Shown here: positions 39,776 to 53,195 of the stretch, piece by piece
Numbering within the stretch: position 1 is the stretch's first letter
Layout of the letters: every line of letters starts with the position of its first letter
Source: Torymus aiolomorphi
Taxonomy: Eukaryota; Arthropoda; Insecta; Hymenoptera; Torymidae
Length of the DNA stretch: 64,000 nucleotides
Assembly (NCBI GenBank): GCA_036365515.1
Contig: CM070874.1
Span: 94,342,942 to 94,406,941 of the forward strand
Reading direction: 5' to 3'
Translations under genes and position numbers: made by a program
The notes under the pieces: generated by a model
What the model was told of the DNA's origin: nothing
Databases searched by the model: none
Seen by the model: the letters and a program-made list of their open reading frames with translations, nothing else

Positions 39776-41509
39776 ATTTCAAGATTCGTATTTATGCATA
39801 AGCACAATAGAAAAGATACCTTGTTAGCTGGCCAACACGAAGAAAAAAAAACCACAGTGAGTATTTCATAGAACTTGCGCGCAGCAACGAAAGGATATAT
39901 AACCTTTTCCTTTGACTGCGCTTATTCAATGGAGCCTTTGCTTTCACTGTCTCTCTTTCTCTCTCTCCCGTTCGTGCTGATAAAAATTTTTCCTTTGCGA
40001 GCCTCTCGGCGATTTTCCCGTGTCGCAGTGTCGGGGGGAACAAATCAAATTTGCATCGCGCCCTCGTGAGATCGAACTTTATTTTCTTTCTCGAAAGAGC
40101 GAGGGAGCAGCGAGAGCAGCAAGAGCAGTGACGACGGACGGCGGAGACCGACGACTTCCGACTGTAGAATTTCCATTCGGAGAATTGATCGACATACCTA
40201 TTCTACCGGAACGTCTGCGTCTATCTTATTTTCTTTCCCTCTCCCTTGCACGCTTTTCGTCTCCGCTGTGGAGACGAAATTAAGTGGCAACTCCTTTAAT
40301 GCTCTCCCGCGCACTCTCTCACCCTCTTTTACTTTCGTTCTCCCCCCGCTTCCATGCGACGGGACTCACTTAGGTGGTGCGCGTAATATCACTCGGCTTT
40401 CGAGCCTTCTTTTTGGCTTCCGCCTTCTGCGGGATGGGGAAAGAGTTTTTATATCCGGGCTTGGAAATCGTTTTTAACGCTTGTTGTTTGTTTCCGAAGC
40501 TTCACTCTTTCCAATGGAACGGTCGATTCTCTTTGAATAAACGTTCAAATTTGAATAGATTTTTGAAACGTTCAGATTACAATTGAGATGAGAGTAAAGT
40601 ATTTAGAAGAATTTCTATAGAAGAGTAAATATTTTGTAGTTTTGTTGCGTAATTTTACTGCCAATTTGTAAAAAAAAAAAAATGTAAAATATAATATGTA
40701 GAAAAAAAAAGAAAAAAAAAAAGAAAACAGATCCTTGGGAGGAAGGAAAACTTGCAAAAGCTAAGGTATACTCATGTAATGTAAAACAAATTTGTTAGAT
40801 TAAGCAAGTACGATAGCACGATGAACATTCGCGCTGACGTAGACGCATACGCGCGCGCCGGTTCGTACACAAAGCTCGAAATTAGTATTAGTGACTCTCG
40901 CGTAGATACGCTCGCGCGACGCAACTCCTGTTTACCTGGCAAAATAGAACGAGAACAATTACGGCGCACGCAAGTTTGCGGCAAGATCGGAAACGGGAAT
41001 AGAATCTTATTAGCTAATTCTGGCGGCGGGGCGCGACAGGGGCGCGAGAGGAGCTCGAGAGAAGCGCGTACAATGCACACCGCAGCTCACATTATTTACT
41101 GGGAGTGCGTGCGACGGCGGCGGTGGCGGCCGGGCACCCAGACTCAAGTTAGCTCTTATCATATGCACAAACAGTGTCCTAGCCTTATTCACCGCCGTAA
41201 TTAAGAACAATAACTTTCTCTGACAGTGAAAATTATGGCCCAGTGGGGCACTGACATTTTCGGCCGAACTGCGCCGAGCTTTCGATTACAATATCTTCAT
41301 GAGATTGGAATGAACTTTTGACTGGAAATTGTAATAATTGGTCCGTGGACTGCCAGCAGGTTTGTCTTCAATATAATTGCACCAACTTTCATTATTTTTC
41401 AAGTATTTCTCACTTATTTATATTATTATCGCGAATGTGTGTAGCGACAGCTGCGATGATGTCTATTAAGCTAGCACCGCCACTAACGACCGCAACTATG
41501 AAAACTATG
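39776..41509. other. CpG-rich non-coding region, part 2
   Basis: CpG-rich blocks at about 39990-40320 and 40840-41150. No protein motif recognised in any frame. Ends near the first partial unit of the tandem array (a tagcaccgccac match is at 41471). Confidence 0.45.
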
Positions 41510-43190
41510 CCATAATTTGTTGCTAATTTGTTATTAATTTGTTACGCAAACCCCGAATTTGTTGCTCCAGCCGTTTCCGAGATATCCTGCACTGAAAAAA
41601 ATTTTACGTTGTGAGAACTGAAAGTACGGCTCTGATAACGATACTTTTTGGCTGATTTTCTTTTCGCTGAATTTTTTAGGTACAGTAATTGTATCGGTAC
41701 AGCTGTGAGAGCCGTACAAGATACACTGAAAGCACTAATGTATAGAGTTCTTTTGTCGAAGCATTAAATAGGTTATGATTCGACATACGTACATATTTTT
41801 GATTAAAATAATCTCGATTGATAAATACACTGGATTACAGATGAAATACGCAAAAGCGGATTGCGAACACGCGGTTGATCGGCGGATTTTGTGACTTTTT
41901 GAGGTTATAACATAAACGTTGGCTTCGCATTGTAGCGTTGTCAACTAAATCGTACCGTTGTCAGAGCTGTACAGATACATTTTACGCATCTGACCAATAG
42001 TGCCATTACATTATACAAATAAATAGACTGCTTCAGCCGTCTGTAAGGGTAAATGATCAGTATAAATAGTACTAGTACAGTAAATCAAAACTATGCTTTC
42101 TAAAGCCTAAAATTTTTTTCAGTGTGGCGGTGCTAGCTTAAGACTTAAGCTAGCACCGCCACAGCTGTAACTTTTGAACGGCGCAACATTTTTTGACGGG
42201 ACAGGTGGCATAATTTATTGCTAATTTGTTGCTTCAAGATAGGCTAGGTTCCGAATCTCAAAAAAAAAAAAAATGGCGCCTATTGGCAGAACATGTTCAT
42301 TCTCCGGATACGTAATTTTCTTAAATCACAAATAATTCAACAAACAACTATCGGATATTTTGTTGCTAATTTGTTGCTAATTTTTTACGCTAAGCCCAAA
42401 TTTGTTGCTCGAGCCGTTTCCGAGATATCCTGGCGGTGCTACCTTAAGACTTAACCTAGCACCGCCACAGCTGTAACTTTTCAACGACTAAACATTTTTT
42501 TTTTTTTTGGGACAGGTGGCATAATTTGTTGCTTCAAGATAGGCTAGGTCCCGAATCTCGAAAAACAAAATAGCGCCTATGAGCGTTACCTAGCCATCCC
42601 TCGGCTTACGTAATTTTCTTAAATCACGAATAATTCGACAAACAACTATCGAATATTTTGTTGCTAATTTGTTGCTAATTTTTTACGCTAAGCCCAAAAT
42701 TGTTGCTCGAGCCGTTTCCGAGATATCCTGGCGGTGCTACCTTAAGACTTAACCTAGCACCACCACAGCTGTAACTTTTCAACGACTAAACATTTTTTTT
42801 TTTTTTTGGGACAGGTGGCATAATTTGTTGCTTCAAGATAGGCTAGGTCCCGAATCTCGAAAAACAAAATAGCGCCTATGAGCGTTACCTAGCCATCCCT
42901 CGGCTTACGTAATTTTCTTAAATCACAAATAATTCGACAAACAACTATCGAATATTTTGTTGCTAATTTGTTGCTAATTTTTTACGCTAAGCCCAAAATT
43001 GTTGCTTGAGCCGTTTCCGAGATATCCTGGCGGTGCTACCTTAAGACTTAACCTAGCACCGCCACAGCTGTAACTTTTGAACGACGTAACATTTTTTGAA
43101 GAGACAGGTGGCATAATTTGTTGCTAATTTGTTGCTTAAAGATAGGCTAGGTCCCGAATCTCGAAAAACAAAATGGTGCCTATAAGCGAT
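41510..43190. repeat. ~298-bp tandem array, three full units plus partial ones
   Basis: The landmark tgttgctaatttgttgctaa starts near 42361, 42659 and 42958. Each unit contains the same near-palindrome ggcggtgctacc...ttaac/cc...tagcaccgcc and gagccgtttccgagatatcc. An earlier partial unit (41510-41589) is separated from the rest by a MITE. Non-coding. Confidence 0.88.
41590..42124. mobile_element. 535-bp MITE inserted in the tandem array
   Basis: Begins CACTGAAAAAAATTTTA and ends AAATTTTTTTCAGTG. Neighbouring array units show the empty site gatatcctggcggtgc; around the element TG occurs on both sides, a 2-bp duplication. Confidence 0.8.
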
Positions 43191-43554
43191 ACTTTGCGAT
43201 CACTCAACCTAATTTGCCAAGTTGAACCTTTAAATAAATTAATATTTTTTTTATGTAGTAAGCGTAAAATAACTATTTTACTCTTTGTTTTCCGAACATA
43301 AAATGCCAGTTTTAGGCACCCGGGGGCGTAAAAAAACTGACGTTTCTGCCTGCAAACCGAGGGGTAAAATCGAGTCATTTTAAGCCACTGCATCAAAAAA
43401 TATTGTTTGCATCTCGGGTGTAATGGTTCCCGTTCTCGTGTGTTCGCGATACACTCGACGATCACATCTCTGGGCGTAAAACTCTGTTTTACTTTCTGAA
43501 TAAAAAAACTACTATTTAATCATATAAACGGAATATTTTGTTGCTAATTTTTTC
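43191..43554. other. intergenic stretch after the array
   Basis: Contains a GC-richer patch (43300-43460) and a partial tandem-array landmark at 43540. No gene recognised. Confidence 0.45.
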
Positions 43555-44046
43555 CAGGGTTGCAGATTTTGCACTTTTTGCATCGAGAAGTCCAGAAGTG
43601 CAAAGGGTCCGAAAAGACTTTGCACTTTCGGATTTGACTGGCATCAAGTCCGAAAACACTCACGTGTTTGAAATTCCGAACGTTCATAATGAACGAAATA
43701 TTAACTTAAAGTTTCTAATTCTGGCTAGAATTCCCCGGAGTGTGGTTTACTGGTGACTGCAAGAGTGAGAAGTGAAGAAATACAATTATTATCCGATTTT
43801 AAATGTATTAAGTAGCCAAATTCGGCTAAATTTGAAAATGGCAAAAATCTTTCGTTCACTATGAACGTTCGAAATTTCAAACACCTAAACACTCTGCACT
43901 TTCGAACTTGATTGCAATCAATTCCAGGAGTGCAACGTGTTTTCGGACTTGATTATAATCGAGTCCAGAAGTGGGAAGTATTCCAAAAGTCCGAAGTATT
44001 TCTGGACTAGTTGAGTGTCTCAGGGACTCAAGTACTTGCAACCCTG
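43555..44046. mobile_element. 492-bp MITE with CAGGGTTGCA ends, hAT-like
   Basis: Starts CAGGGTTGCA and ends TGCAACCCTG. Inner parts are diverged inverted copies (atgaacgaaa... and ...tttcgttcactatgaac). The flanks ATTTTTTC / ATTTGTGG agree at only 5 of 8 positions, so the target duplication is unproven. Confidence 0.6.
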
Positions 44047-44462
44047 ATTTGTGGCTTTAAGGCGGTCTTACACCTAAAAATTTTGAAAAAATCAACTTTT
44101 TTTTATTGAATTTTTTAATTATATAAAAATTAAAATAATTAAAAATGATATGGTTACAAGAGCTTTCTATCTTCAAAATGACAAAAAAACTGATTTTTTT
44201 ATTATGCCTTTTTTTATGCCTTTACGCTTCTGATAGATAGGAAAACGTTTACTTAAATGTGTTTTAAAATATCAAAACACATCACCTAAGTCATGCTAGT
44301 ATAAGGATAACAAACTAATTAAATTTACATACGGGATTTATTGTAAAAATAAAATAAACCATATTGTTGAATTCGAAATCCAGTGGAATTATCTTGTGAC
44401 AATTTTGCACTTCAGTTCTAGTAAAGTGACCATCCCGTGACCAAAATTCGACAACAATTTAC
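44047..44462. other. AT-rich stretch, possible TTAA-element end
   Basis: Begins TTAAGGCGGTCTTACACC (44059), similar to the end of the TTAA element at 28237; no matching second end found. Confidence 0.4.
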
Positions 44463-47400
44463 TATATGGCCGAATCCATCTCAAATCAGACAGCCCGCGT
44501 ATGCCTATTTCACCTATCATGTTGAAATAAAAATATTTATGTTCTACTCGAAAAAATATTTTACACGTGTTTTTTTATTTTTTTGTTTCATCAAAATTTC
44601 ATGCGTTCAGCGATGCCGAAAAATTCCGAGAAAATTCTTTCATTGAGAAAAAAAATTTTCAATGTGATTTTCAGACTGCTATTGTTTCAGCAGTTTTTCG
44701 AGCTTTTAAACGTGTAACACACAATTTCACTCAGTTTTGAGCCCTCTTTAACGGCCTTAATGTCATTTTCAAAAAAAATAAAAAATCCACGAGCTATGCA
44801 CTTTTTACTGAAAAATTCATTTTTTAGGGAAGTGCCTTTTTCTCGAAAACCCCATGTTTTTTTTGCACAATTTTTGTTGTCGTGATAGAGGACGGTAATG
44901 CCTAGCTAGACGTATTTGTGAGATTCGGTACTTTTTCCCTAGGATAGCGATCACTAATGAGATAACACACAAACAAATTTTTCACGCCTAATGCTTATAT
45001 ATAGTCAATGATATTAGAGTCAATGTAAAGGTATTTGTCTTTGTGTGTATGTAATATACAGGTACACATAACTATGTATTTATTTGTTATTTGCGTCTTT
45101 TTGATTTTTTATTTTTATACCTTTTTTTCATTTGTATACCTATTTTACTACCTTTGTTTTTCTGCTTCATTGTTCTTAATTCAGTAAGCGGACGATCAGC
45201 GGTCTTTGCTGTCAAACAATGTATTTTATCGTCACATGTTTTTTAACCCATATATGAGTTTTTGAATTCAGGATACTTTGGAGTTGTAAGCCAATCAATA
45301 TTTTTTTCTTTTCTGAATTGTTCTATTTCAGCATCTTGTAAATGTATTATTTTAATAGCATCAGTATATTTTTGAACATGTATTGCAAAATCATTTGCGT
45401 TTTGAATAGCTTCTTCAAGGGGCTCTCGAAGATTATGCGAAGTAGCATAATGCTTTATAAGTCCACCCACACCATCTACAGCTCCTTTGCCGTGCCCAGT
45501 AGCAGAGAACAACCATTTTATATCACACGGTGCTCGTTTTAGTTCATCTAATTGAAAGCGATTTTTAAAGTGACTCGCAGCGCCGTCTGATACGATGGTA
45601 ATTTTTTAATTGAATCACAACAATTTTCTTTCAAGAATTTTATAATTTTTTGTACTGCTAGCAAAGCATACGCTGAATCATGTTTTCGGTCATCACTTAT
45701 AACTGCGAAACTTTGTGTCGAATCCCCTTGATAAGAGACTGCTGTGAAAATAGAAATTTGATCATTAACCCAATGATTTCCTTGAACAGCTTTATTATGA
45801 ATCACAGCCCAGTTTTCAGCGAAGTCTATTTGAAGAACTAAATGATGTGAGTCTTTTTTAGCACTTTCTCTTTCTGTTTTTATAGCTTTGCGTTGTATAT
45901 TTTTACATACATGTGAGTACTAACCCTCATGGTCCAAACCGAAAGTTCATCTTTAAAAGCAGAAATTGATAGTGTCTTTTTAATCAGGTTTCCATTATCC
46001 CACAAAGCACATGTAATTTCTTCTGTGCCTTCTACATCTTGCAGTTTTAAAACATGAAACGTAATTCCCTTAATCCCTGGACATAGTTTACATTCTTGTA
46101 AATAACATAAATCAGATGGCTCAGAACACATTGTTGCATTTATTATTTGTGACCGACTTTCATCCAACTCTGTGACGTTACTCCCTCTAAAATTAATTAA
46201 GCTCGTAAGACATAAATCATAATTTGCGCAATAGATACAGAGACAAACTTCTTTGATGGGGCTAAGTAAGACATACTTTGGTCGCAAACTATAAAATTTC
46301 GATTTTCCAATTCTCAATTCTGAATAATCATTTTTAAATACTTTATACGTCTCTTTTAAACTTCGAGTAAGAAAACGCTTAACTTTTTTCTCTTTTTATT
46401 GTTAACTTTAATTGTAACAACGTCACATTTATTAGGACTTTGTCTTGAACAATTAAAATCATCATTTAAATAATATTCCATAACAATTTTTTCCATGTTT
46501 TCATCAATCGGATGGCCTGAATATGCATCTGGTTCTGAATAAATTCCTTTTTCTTTAACAAGATTTCTCGATTTGTTGATCATATACATTGTTATTTCTG
46601 GAAATAAAGATAAAATTTCATGTTTTGTAAAGGATGAAGGTAGCAAAGTCAGAATTTTTATTTTTTCTGATACCGTAGAACACTTTTGCAAGGCTAGACC
46701 AAGATTTTGTATCCATTCTGTACAATGGCATACAGTTGATTCATTTGCTGTTATAGAAACGTCATAAACATTGTTCAACTTCACATCAAGGGTATTAGAC
46801 AATGTTGAAAGTATTTTTTTTTCTTCTTTGTTACGTAATTTTCAATTGATTTTTCATGTATAAGATTTTTTCTTTTAAGAGGCGATACAGAACCTAAGAA
46901 AGATGTACTTATTTCATTATTAAATTCTTCAATGCGTTCTGGAGTACTTGGTAAAAAATCTTCATCTCTATCAACTACGTTATCGGTAACTTCATTATCC
47001 GTTATAAATTCATTGTCAGTACTACTCACCAATTCTAAAGCACGATTGTAACAATGTTGACACAGATATGTAGAAGGTGTCAAAGGTAAATGAGGATAGA
47101 GGTGCTTCAATGGATGAGCAAGATTCTCAAGTTGTTTTAAACGTACGGAACTAGATTTGTAAATAATTTGTTTGTGTTTGTCTAATAAGTCTGCACATTT
47201 GATTCTCTCTGTTGAGTAATATTGAGACATCGTAGTTGAGTTGATAAGGTGTAAATATGTAATAATTTTCCAAAAGATGATGGTTTTAAATAAGACGAGA
47301 TGTGTGATATATAGCAGAAACCGAACTTTTCTTTGTAAATGTTAAGTCAAACCATATCCATCTAGCGGACAAATGTACTAGTACATATACTCCTATAAGT

Positions 47401-48010
47401 AGGCGCACGTACATGTATATTACATACGCACAAAGATAAATACCTTTACATTGACTCTAATATCATTGACTATATATAAGCGTTAAGCGTGAAAAATTTG
47501 TTTGTGTGTTATCTCATTAGTGATCGCTATCCCAGGGAAAAAGTACCGAATCTCACAAATACGTCTAGCTAGGCATTATCGTCCTCTATCACGACAACAA
47601 AAATTGTGCAAAAAAAACATGGGGTTTTCGAGAAAAAGGCACTTCTCTAAAAAATGAATTTTTCAGTAAAAAGTGCATAGCTCGTGGAATTTTTATTTTT
47701 TTTTGAAAATGACATTAACGCCGTTAAAGAGGGCTCAAAACTGAGTGAAATTATGTGTTACACGTTTAAAAGCTTGAAAAACTGCTGAAACAATAGCAGT
47801 CTGAAAATCACATTGAAAATTTTTTTTCTCAATGAAAGAATTTTCTCGGAATTTTTCGGTATCGCTGAACGCATGAAATTTTGATGAAACAAAAAAATAA
47901 AAAAACACGTGTAAAATATTTTTTCGAGTAGAACATAAATATTTTTATTTCAACATGATAGGTGAAATAGGCATACGCGGGCTGTCTGATTTGAGATGGA
48001 TTCGGCCATA
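44463..48010. mobile_element. DNA transposon of unassigned family, copy 1
   Basis: Inverted arms of about 600 bp (44463-45063 and 47412-48010) begin tatggccgaatccatctca and run to aatgtaaaggtatttgtct on the inner side. The interior carries a minus-strand transposase-like gene, broken in several places. The arms are highly similar, so the insertion is probably not very old. I could not fix the target duplication. Its protein is related to that at 57542-59185. Confidence 0.8.
45243..47230 (-). pseudogene. transposase-like protein of unassigned family, frameshifted
   Basis: Read on the minus strand from 47230 to 45243, about 660 codons in five pieces. N-terminal: ADLLDKHKQ and STYLCQHCYNRALEL (a CxxC). 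Middle: KILTLLPSSFTKHEI and KFYSLRPKYVLLSP, then VCLCIYCANYDLC and CYLQECKLCPGI, possible zinc ligands. Catalytic-looking part: QIDFAENWAV, SDGAASHFKN, WLFSATGHGKGAVDGVGG. The same motifs occur in the same order in the protein at 57542-59185. Frame changes lie near 46815, 46390, 45900 and 45610, all in A-runs. Such motif sets occur in poorly annotated invertebrate proteins; I infer a DDE-type transposase from the inverted arms and spaced Asp residues, not from a named family match. Confidence 0.7.
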
Positions 48011-48340
48011 TATGAATACTCCCCTTTGTACCTACACGGAAAAAAATTTAGGATCTCCAGACCTCCGGTATATATGGGCCCGTGCAATACCATCGATCGT
48101 CTTAATTTATGACGAATTTGGAATTAAGGCGCATCCAAAGTTGAACCTGTAAGAATCCAATATCTTCGGAGTCTACACGATTCAAAAACATATGTTCTGA
48201 ACTCCAATTCGGTCATCCCCAGACTCCGAGATTTTCGGTATTGTAGCGATTCCACTTTGGACGTCTGAGGCCCCCATCTCTGGTATCGTGGCGCGACAGC
48301 GTTGAGAGAAGGGGAACGGTCCGCATTTGCGCGCGTTTTT

Positions 48341-48801
<461 letters not shown>

Positions 48802-48899
48802 TTCATCATTATATATCAAAGTATTATTATAGTATAATATAGCACACACGTTTTGAACCGTTTATATATATTATATTAGTATATTTACGAAGCGGCGCG

Positions 48900-49167
48900 A
48901 GTTATGTTGGTGGGTAAATTAGGGTGTTTTCCGATTCTCGGTGAATGAAATAAATGTACACCACACACTCGCTCACAGATTCAATCGAAAGTATTCTTTA
49001 TTAAAACACGTCTACAAGGCTTGAGGACCAGACAGAGACTGACGAGAGTATGTAATATTAAGTGGCTGCAACCGACTTCTTTCTTCTTCTTATCTCCAGA
49101 TAGCCAGGAGCTGAGTAGGCAGCACGTGCACATTATGGAAGGTCCGCTCGAAGGGTGTCACATCACT
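48900..49167 (-). repeat. 3' LTR of errantivirus-like element
   Basis: 268 bp, near-identical to 55399-55666. The env stop codon lies just inside it. Confidence 0.9.
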
Positions 49168-50677
49168 CCTTCATGCTGAAGTTCAATGACATCCTCGTCA
49201 TTGGCTTGGCGGATAGGTTGGTTTTGAATCACATTGCGATTATTTCTCCTCTTATATATCAAGTATATTACCAAACTTAAAATAATCAATATCCCGATAA
49301 TGATGCTAGATACTGACAGATGAAACTCAATTCTGGAAGGTTGCAACTTTGGTATAATTACTGTTGGAACTGTTAAAGTTTTCAATGACTCAAAATTTAA
49401 TTGATCGTCTTTAATAATCATAGGCAAAATTAAATCTGGCTGCTTTACGTCTCCAAAATTTTTTTTGAGTATATGTTCTTCTATTTGTAGATCGTTTCCT
49501 TCGATCAAACGGGTTCCTCGATGCATAATTTTGGTATTATTGTGCGTAATGGTTGTTTCATAATTACTGGATATCAACGTTAAAGTATCGGACAAAGGAT
49601 ATGCTAGAAGTAAAGGCGTATTTATTTGAAAAGAAGTGGTTTCAATTTCTCTCGTGACGATTTTCTGACACAAATAATTCTGTTTGTATACTTCTTGACA
49701 TTTTTGAGCTGATAATTTGATTAAGGGTCCGAATAGCTTCCATGGCGTAGTGATGATTTCAGTTTGGTTATTATTATTAATTATAGAAAGTCTTTGGAAT
49801 AAGGAGAATTCGATGGGGTTTAGGATAGGAATTTTTAGCGTGTAAATAATGAGGTCATGGATACATACGATTGAACCTTGGGTGAAACGAAAATCCAACA
49901 GATTATAGTAATGCATTATTAATTCCTTTTTCGAGTAAATTCCTAATAGATGAGTAAGTATATCGACAATTTGTTCATAAGTCAACATTTCTAAATCAAA
50001 CGTTTGATCTGAGAAAATAAATGAACACTTTATTTTACCGAGCAAACTTAAGAAATTTTGTTCCTGTATTATGAGAGTAACGGCGGCTTCAAAAACATTT
50101 AATTTTTCATTTTGTTGATCGAGAGCTGTGGAAATATTCCATAAATTTCGGTTAATTATTTCAGTGTTGTTATTTATACTTTTACTAATTTTGTTTATAA
50201 TAGTGATTTGTTGAGAACTATCATATCTTCCTGTTGTTGATTATCGAGTAGATTCAGATAATTGTTGATTCTGTTTAAATCATTGGCATCCGGGTTTCCA
50301 AAAATATACTTAATTGCTGTGCCAAGTCCGTTTATCAAACCTCTTTTTAATCTAGTGTTCGCTGGTGATATTTGCTGTAAATTTTGATATGATTCCTCGC
50401 AGAGTAATTCGGCCTGTTTTAGTAAATTTGATTCCAATCGGGATGATGATAAATCTGTGACTTGTAACTTCAATTCGGAAGACAGTGTGGTATAGCTATC
50501 AAGGATACGATTATAAGTATATTTTAACGTCGTGATATTGATGTGAAAGTGCACATGATGGAAATTTCGAATTATTCTCCCAATTCCATGATGGTGGTCA
50601 TAATGAGTGCTATGCTCGTCTATCTCATTGCTCTTCACTAGTATGGTCAGAAGTATCATGATTAGTCCGGTCTTCAT
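49158..50677 (-). pseudogene. env-like glycoprotein, one frameshift
   Basis: Two segments in neighbouring frames (50677-50195 and 50045-49158, with open sequence between in the second frame). The first has a hydrophobic leader (MILLTILV), then a basic RLKR cleavage site followed by GLINGLGTAIKYIFG, the arrangement of the fusion peptide of insect errantivirus Env and baculovirus F-type proteins. The second is the remaining ectodomain and a membrane anchor (IIIGILIILSLVIYLIY) with a short basic tail near the C-terminus. The frame changes near 50210. The start overlaps the end of pol by 53 nt in another frame, as in errantiviruses, where env is made from spliced RNA. Family role: membrane fusion. 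This copy is interrupted. Confidence 0.82.
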
Positions 50678-53195
50678 TTTCCTGCAAAAACGAAGAAACT
50701 TTTCTTATCCTCTTTGCATCCTTTATGTTATAACGACGCGGTTGCCCGTGTATGTAGCAATCTAAGAAGGGACCCTGTTGTTTTTCTACGAGAAGTTTCT
50801 GATATCGCGGCGCGGTCTTATCACGTTGTTGTTGGTGTGTTTTGATAAAAATTTCTTTATCTTCTAACGTTTCATCCGAATCAACTGGCAGATTTTGATT
50901 TTCACGTTGTTTTCGATAGAGTTCCTCATAAAACGGTAAAATTTCAGTCTTTCGAAGCTCGTTATAACTTTCGATAGTATCTGCATTCGGGTCAATGACA
51001 TGTTTATGAAGATCTTCGTACGGCCCGTCTAACAGTGTAAATGGTGCATAATTTGTGCTCGAGTGTATACTTTGATTGTAGATCAAAATTGCGGTCGTCA
51101 TGTGATTTTTTGTAGTCTCTCGTGGATTTTGATCGATTAGTATGCCTAATTTTTCCTTCAAGGTTGAATGTAGTCGCTCGATTGGTCCGTTGGAGGTGTG
51201 TCTATTGATGGTGGTCTGATGATAGTCGATTTTATATAATCGACAAAATTCCTTGAATACCGTAGAGTTGAACTCGCTTCCGCTGTCTGAAGAAATTTTA
51301 TCTGGGAAGTTGTGGTGAGAGCCAAAATGTCTTAATTTGCTTATTACTGTTATTGCATTGCCATCAGGCAAATGATAAGCCTGAGCGTATTTCGAGAATA
51401 TGTCGATGATCGTCAGAAACTTCTCCTTGTTATAGTGGAATATGTCTAGATGTAAGTGTTGGAGGGGCCTATTCGCTATTATAGGTCCATACGTCTCCGT
51501 GATATATGGCCTTCTCTCGTATTTGTGTTCTAGGCAGGTTTCGCATTGGTTGATGTAGTTTTGGATCATCCTCTCCATATTGAGCGTGTATAATTTCTTT
51601 TTGAAATGCGCTACTGTTTCTCTGATTCCATTGTGGGTCTTATTGTGATATTTTTCCAATTCTTTTAAGAAATTATTTCGGTTGGTTACAGTAGTGTACG
51701 TATTCGTTTTGACTAATTTCAATTTTTCGTTAAAATTTTCTTTCAATATTCTATAACTGATAATTTCTAGATCTTCGCTCTCAAAATAAATTCCATACTG
51801 TTTATTTGGTTTTACATTTCCGTAGAAAAATTTAAGTAACTGCGCTTCTGCGTCATTTTTGTTTATTTTTATTAAATATTGAATTTTTAATTTATCTTTT
51901 GTTGTTTTGACTTGGTAATCATTCCCTTTTTTGATTATGATGCAGTAGTTAAATGCATGTATATTTTTATCAGACACAGGTAGTGAGAATACTGGGTTTT
52001 CTTCGGCTGTATGAATCGTTGCGTCATCCTCGTCCTCGAACATTTGAGCTAGCTGTCGGTTGTTGAGAGAGGTGATATCGGACGCTTGTGGGAGCATAGA
52101 AAGAGAGTCGTCTTCGTCTTCTTCTTGAGTGTTTATCTCGATTCTGCTTAAAGCGTCAGCAACTTTATTATCACATCCTTTCTTGTACTTAATCTCATAA
52201 TTATATTCTTCCAATTTCAGTCTCCAACGAATTAATCTGGTGTTAGGTGTTTTCAACGACCAGAGCCAAGTGAGTGGCTTATGGTCTGTTTCGATAATAA
52301 ATTTTCGTCCGTATATATAAGGTCGAAAATATCGACATGGTTCAACAATTCCTAACAGTTCTTTTTCTATAGTAGAATAGTTCTGTTCTGCAGAATTTAG
52401 AGTCCTCGAAAAGTTGGATATTGGATGTTGTTCTTGGGATAAAACTGCCCCAATAGCGGTATTTGATGCATCAGAAGTTACGTGGAATACTTTATCGAAA
52501 TCTGGATATCTTAATACAGGTGCATTAGTAATGAGTTCTTTAAGTTTGTTGAAAGCTTCAATAAATTTTTCATTTTTATAATCTACCTTGCCTTTTTTCT
52601 TGAGTGTGTCGGAGAGAGGTTTGGATATTTTAGCGTAATTTTTTATGAATTTCCTATAAAAACCAGTAAGTCCTAAATATGTTCTTACTTCTGTTTGCGT
52701 TTTTGGTATGGGGTATTTTATTATAGCTTTAATTTTGTCTGGATTAGGCTTAATTCCTTCCGGGGTAATAATGTGCCCTAAGAACGGCACTTCTTTCCTC
52801 AAGAACTCGCTCTTATCTAATTGTATTTTTAATCCATGTTCTCTGAGTTCGACAAAAATAAGTTTTATGTGTTGAAGATGTTCTTGGAGCGATTTAGAAA
52901 AGATAACGATGTCGTCCATGTACACAAAACAAAATTTGTGCAAGTATTTCATTAGAATTTTGTCCATCATTCGTTGGAATGTGGCTGGTACGTTTTTCAA
53001 GCCAAATGGCATCCTGGTATACTCATAGTGGCCATTTTCGACGGTAAAAGCGGTCTTTTCTATGGAATTTTTCTCTACCGGTATTTGGTGGAAGCCTTGA
53101 GCTAGATCTAGTGTCGAAAAATACGCACATTTTCCAAGATTTTCCAAAATTTCGTCCATACGAGGAAGCGGATACTTGTCCTCTAGTTTTGTCAT
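50625..53195 (-). CDS. pol: errantivirus-like Pol: RT, RNase H, integrase
   Basis: An 856-codon ORF carrying most of Pol. Reverse transcriptase: [27 protein letters not shown] (first catalytic Asp), [26 protein letters not shown]. RNase [36 protein letters not shown]. Integrase: [14 protein letters not shown] and CETCLEHK (zinc-binding HHCC region), then the DDE core with [16 protein letters not shown] and [12 protein letters not shown]. It copies the RNA into DNA and inserts it. The beginning of the RT domain is in the preceding gag-pro frame; the frame changes near 53190 inside RT, where the first Met of this ORF is not a natural start. Whether that is a true defect or an assembly error is open. 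Confidence 0.9.
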   Translation of the reverse strand: MTKLEDKYPLPRMDEILENLGKCAYFSTLDLAQGFHQIPVEKNSIEKTAFTVENGHYEYTRMPFGLKNVPATFQRMMDKILMKYLHKFCFVYMDDIVIFSKSLQEHLQHIKLIFVELREHGLKIQLDKSEFLRKEVPFLGHIITPEGIKPNPDKIKAIIKYPIPKTQTEVRTYLGLTGFYRKFIKNYAKISKPLSDTLKKKGKVDYKNEKFIEAFNKLKELITNAPVLRYPDFDKVFHVTSDASNTAIGAVLSQEQHPISNFSRTLNSAEQNYSTIEKELLGIVEPCRYFRPYIYGRKFIIETDHKPLTWLWSLKTPNTRLIRWRLKLEEYNYEIKYKKGCDNKVADALSRIEINTQEEDEDDSLSMLPQASDITSLNNRQLAQMFEDEDDATIHTAEENPVFSLPVSDKNIHAFNYCIIIKKGNDYQVKTTKDKLKIQYLIKINKNDAEAQLLKFFYGNVKPNKQYGIYFESEDLEIISYRILKENFNEKLKLVKTNTYTTVTNRNNFLKELEKYHNKTHNGIRETVAHFKKKLYTLNMERMIQNYINQCETCLEHKYERRPYITETYGPIIANRPLQHLHLDIFHYNKEKFLTIIDIFSKYAQAYHLPDGNAITVISKLRHFGSHHNFPDKISSDSGSEFNSTVFKEFCRLYKIDYHQTTINRHTSNGPIERLHSTLKEKLGILIDQNPRETTKNHMTTAILIYNQSIHSSTNYAPFTLLDGPYEDLHKHVIDPNADTIESYNELRKTEILPFYEELYRKQRENQNLPVDSDETLEDKEIFIKTHQQQRDKTAPRYQKLLVEKQQGPFLDCYIHGQPRRYNIKDAKRIRKVSSFLQENEDRTNHDTSDHTSEEQ

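Noticed and set aside
46573..46767. Plus-strand ORFs inside the transposase at 45-47 kb and at 57863-58141
   Set aside because: Shadows of the minus-strand coding sequence.
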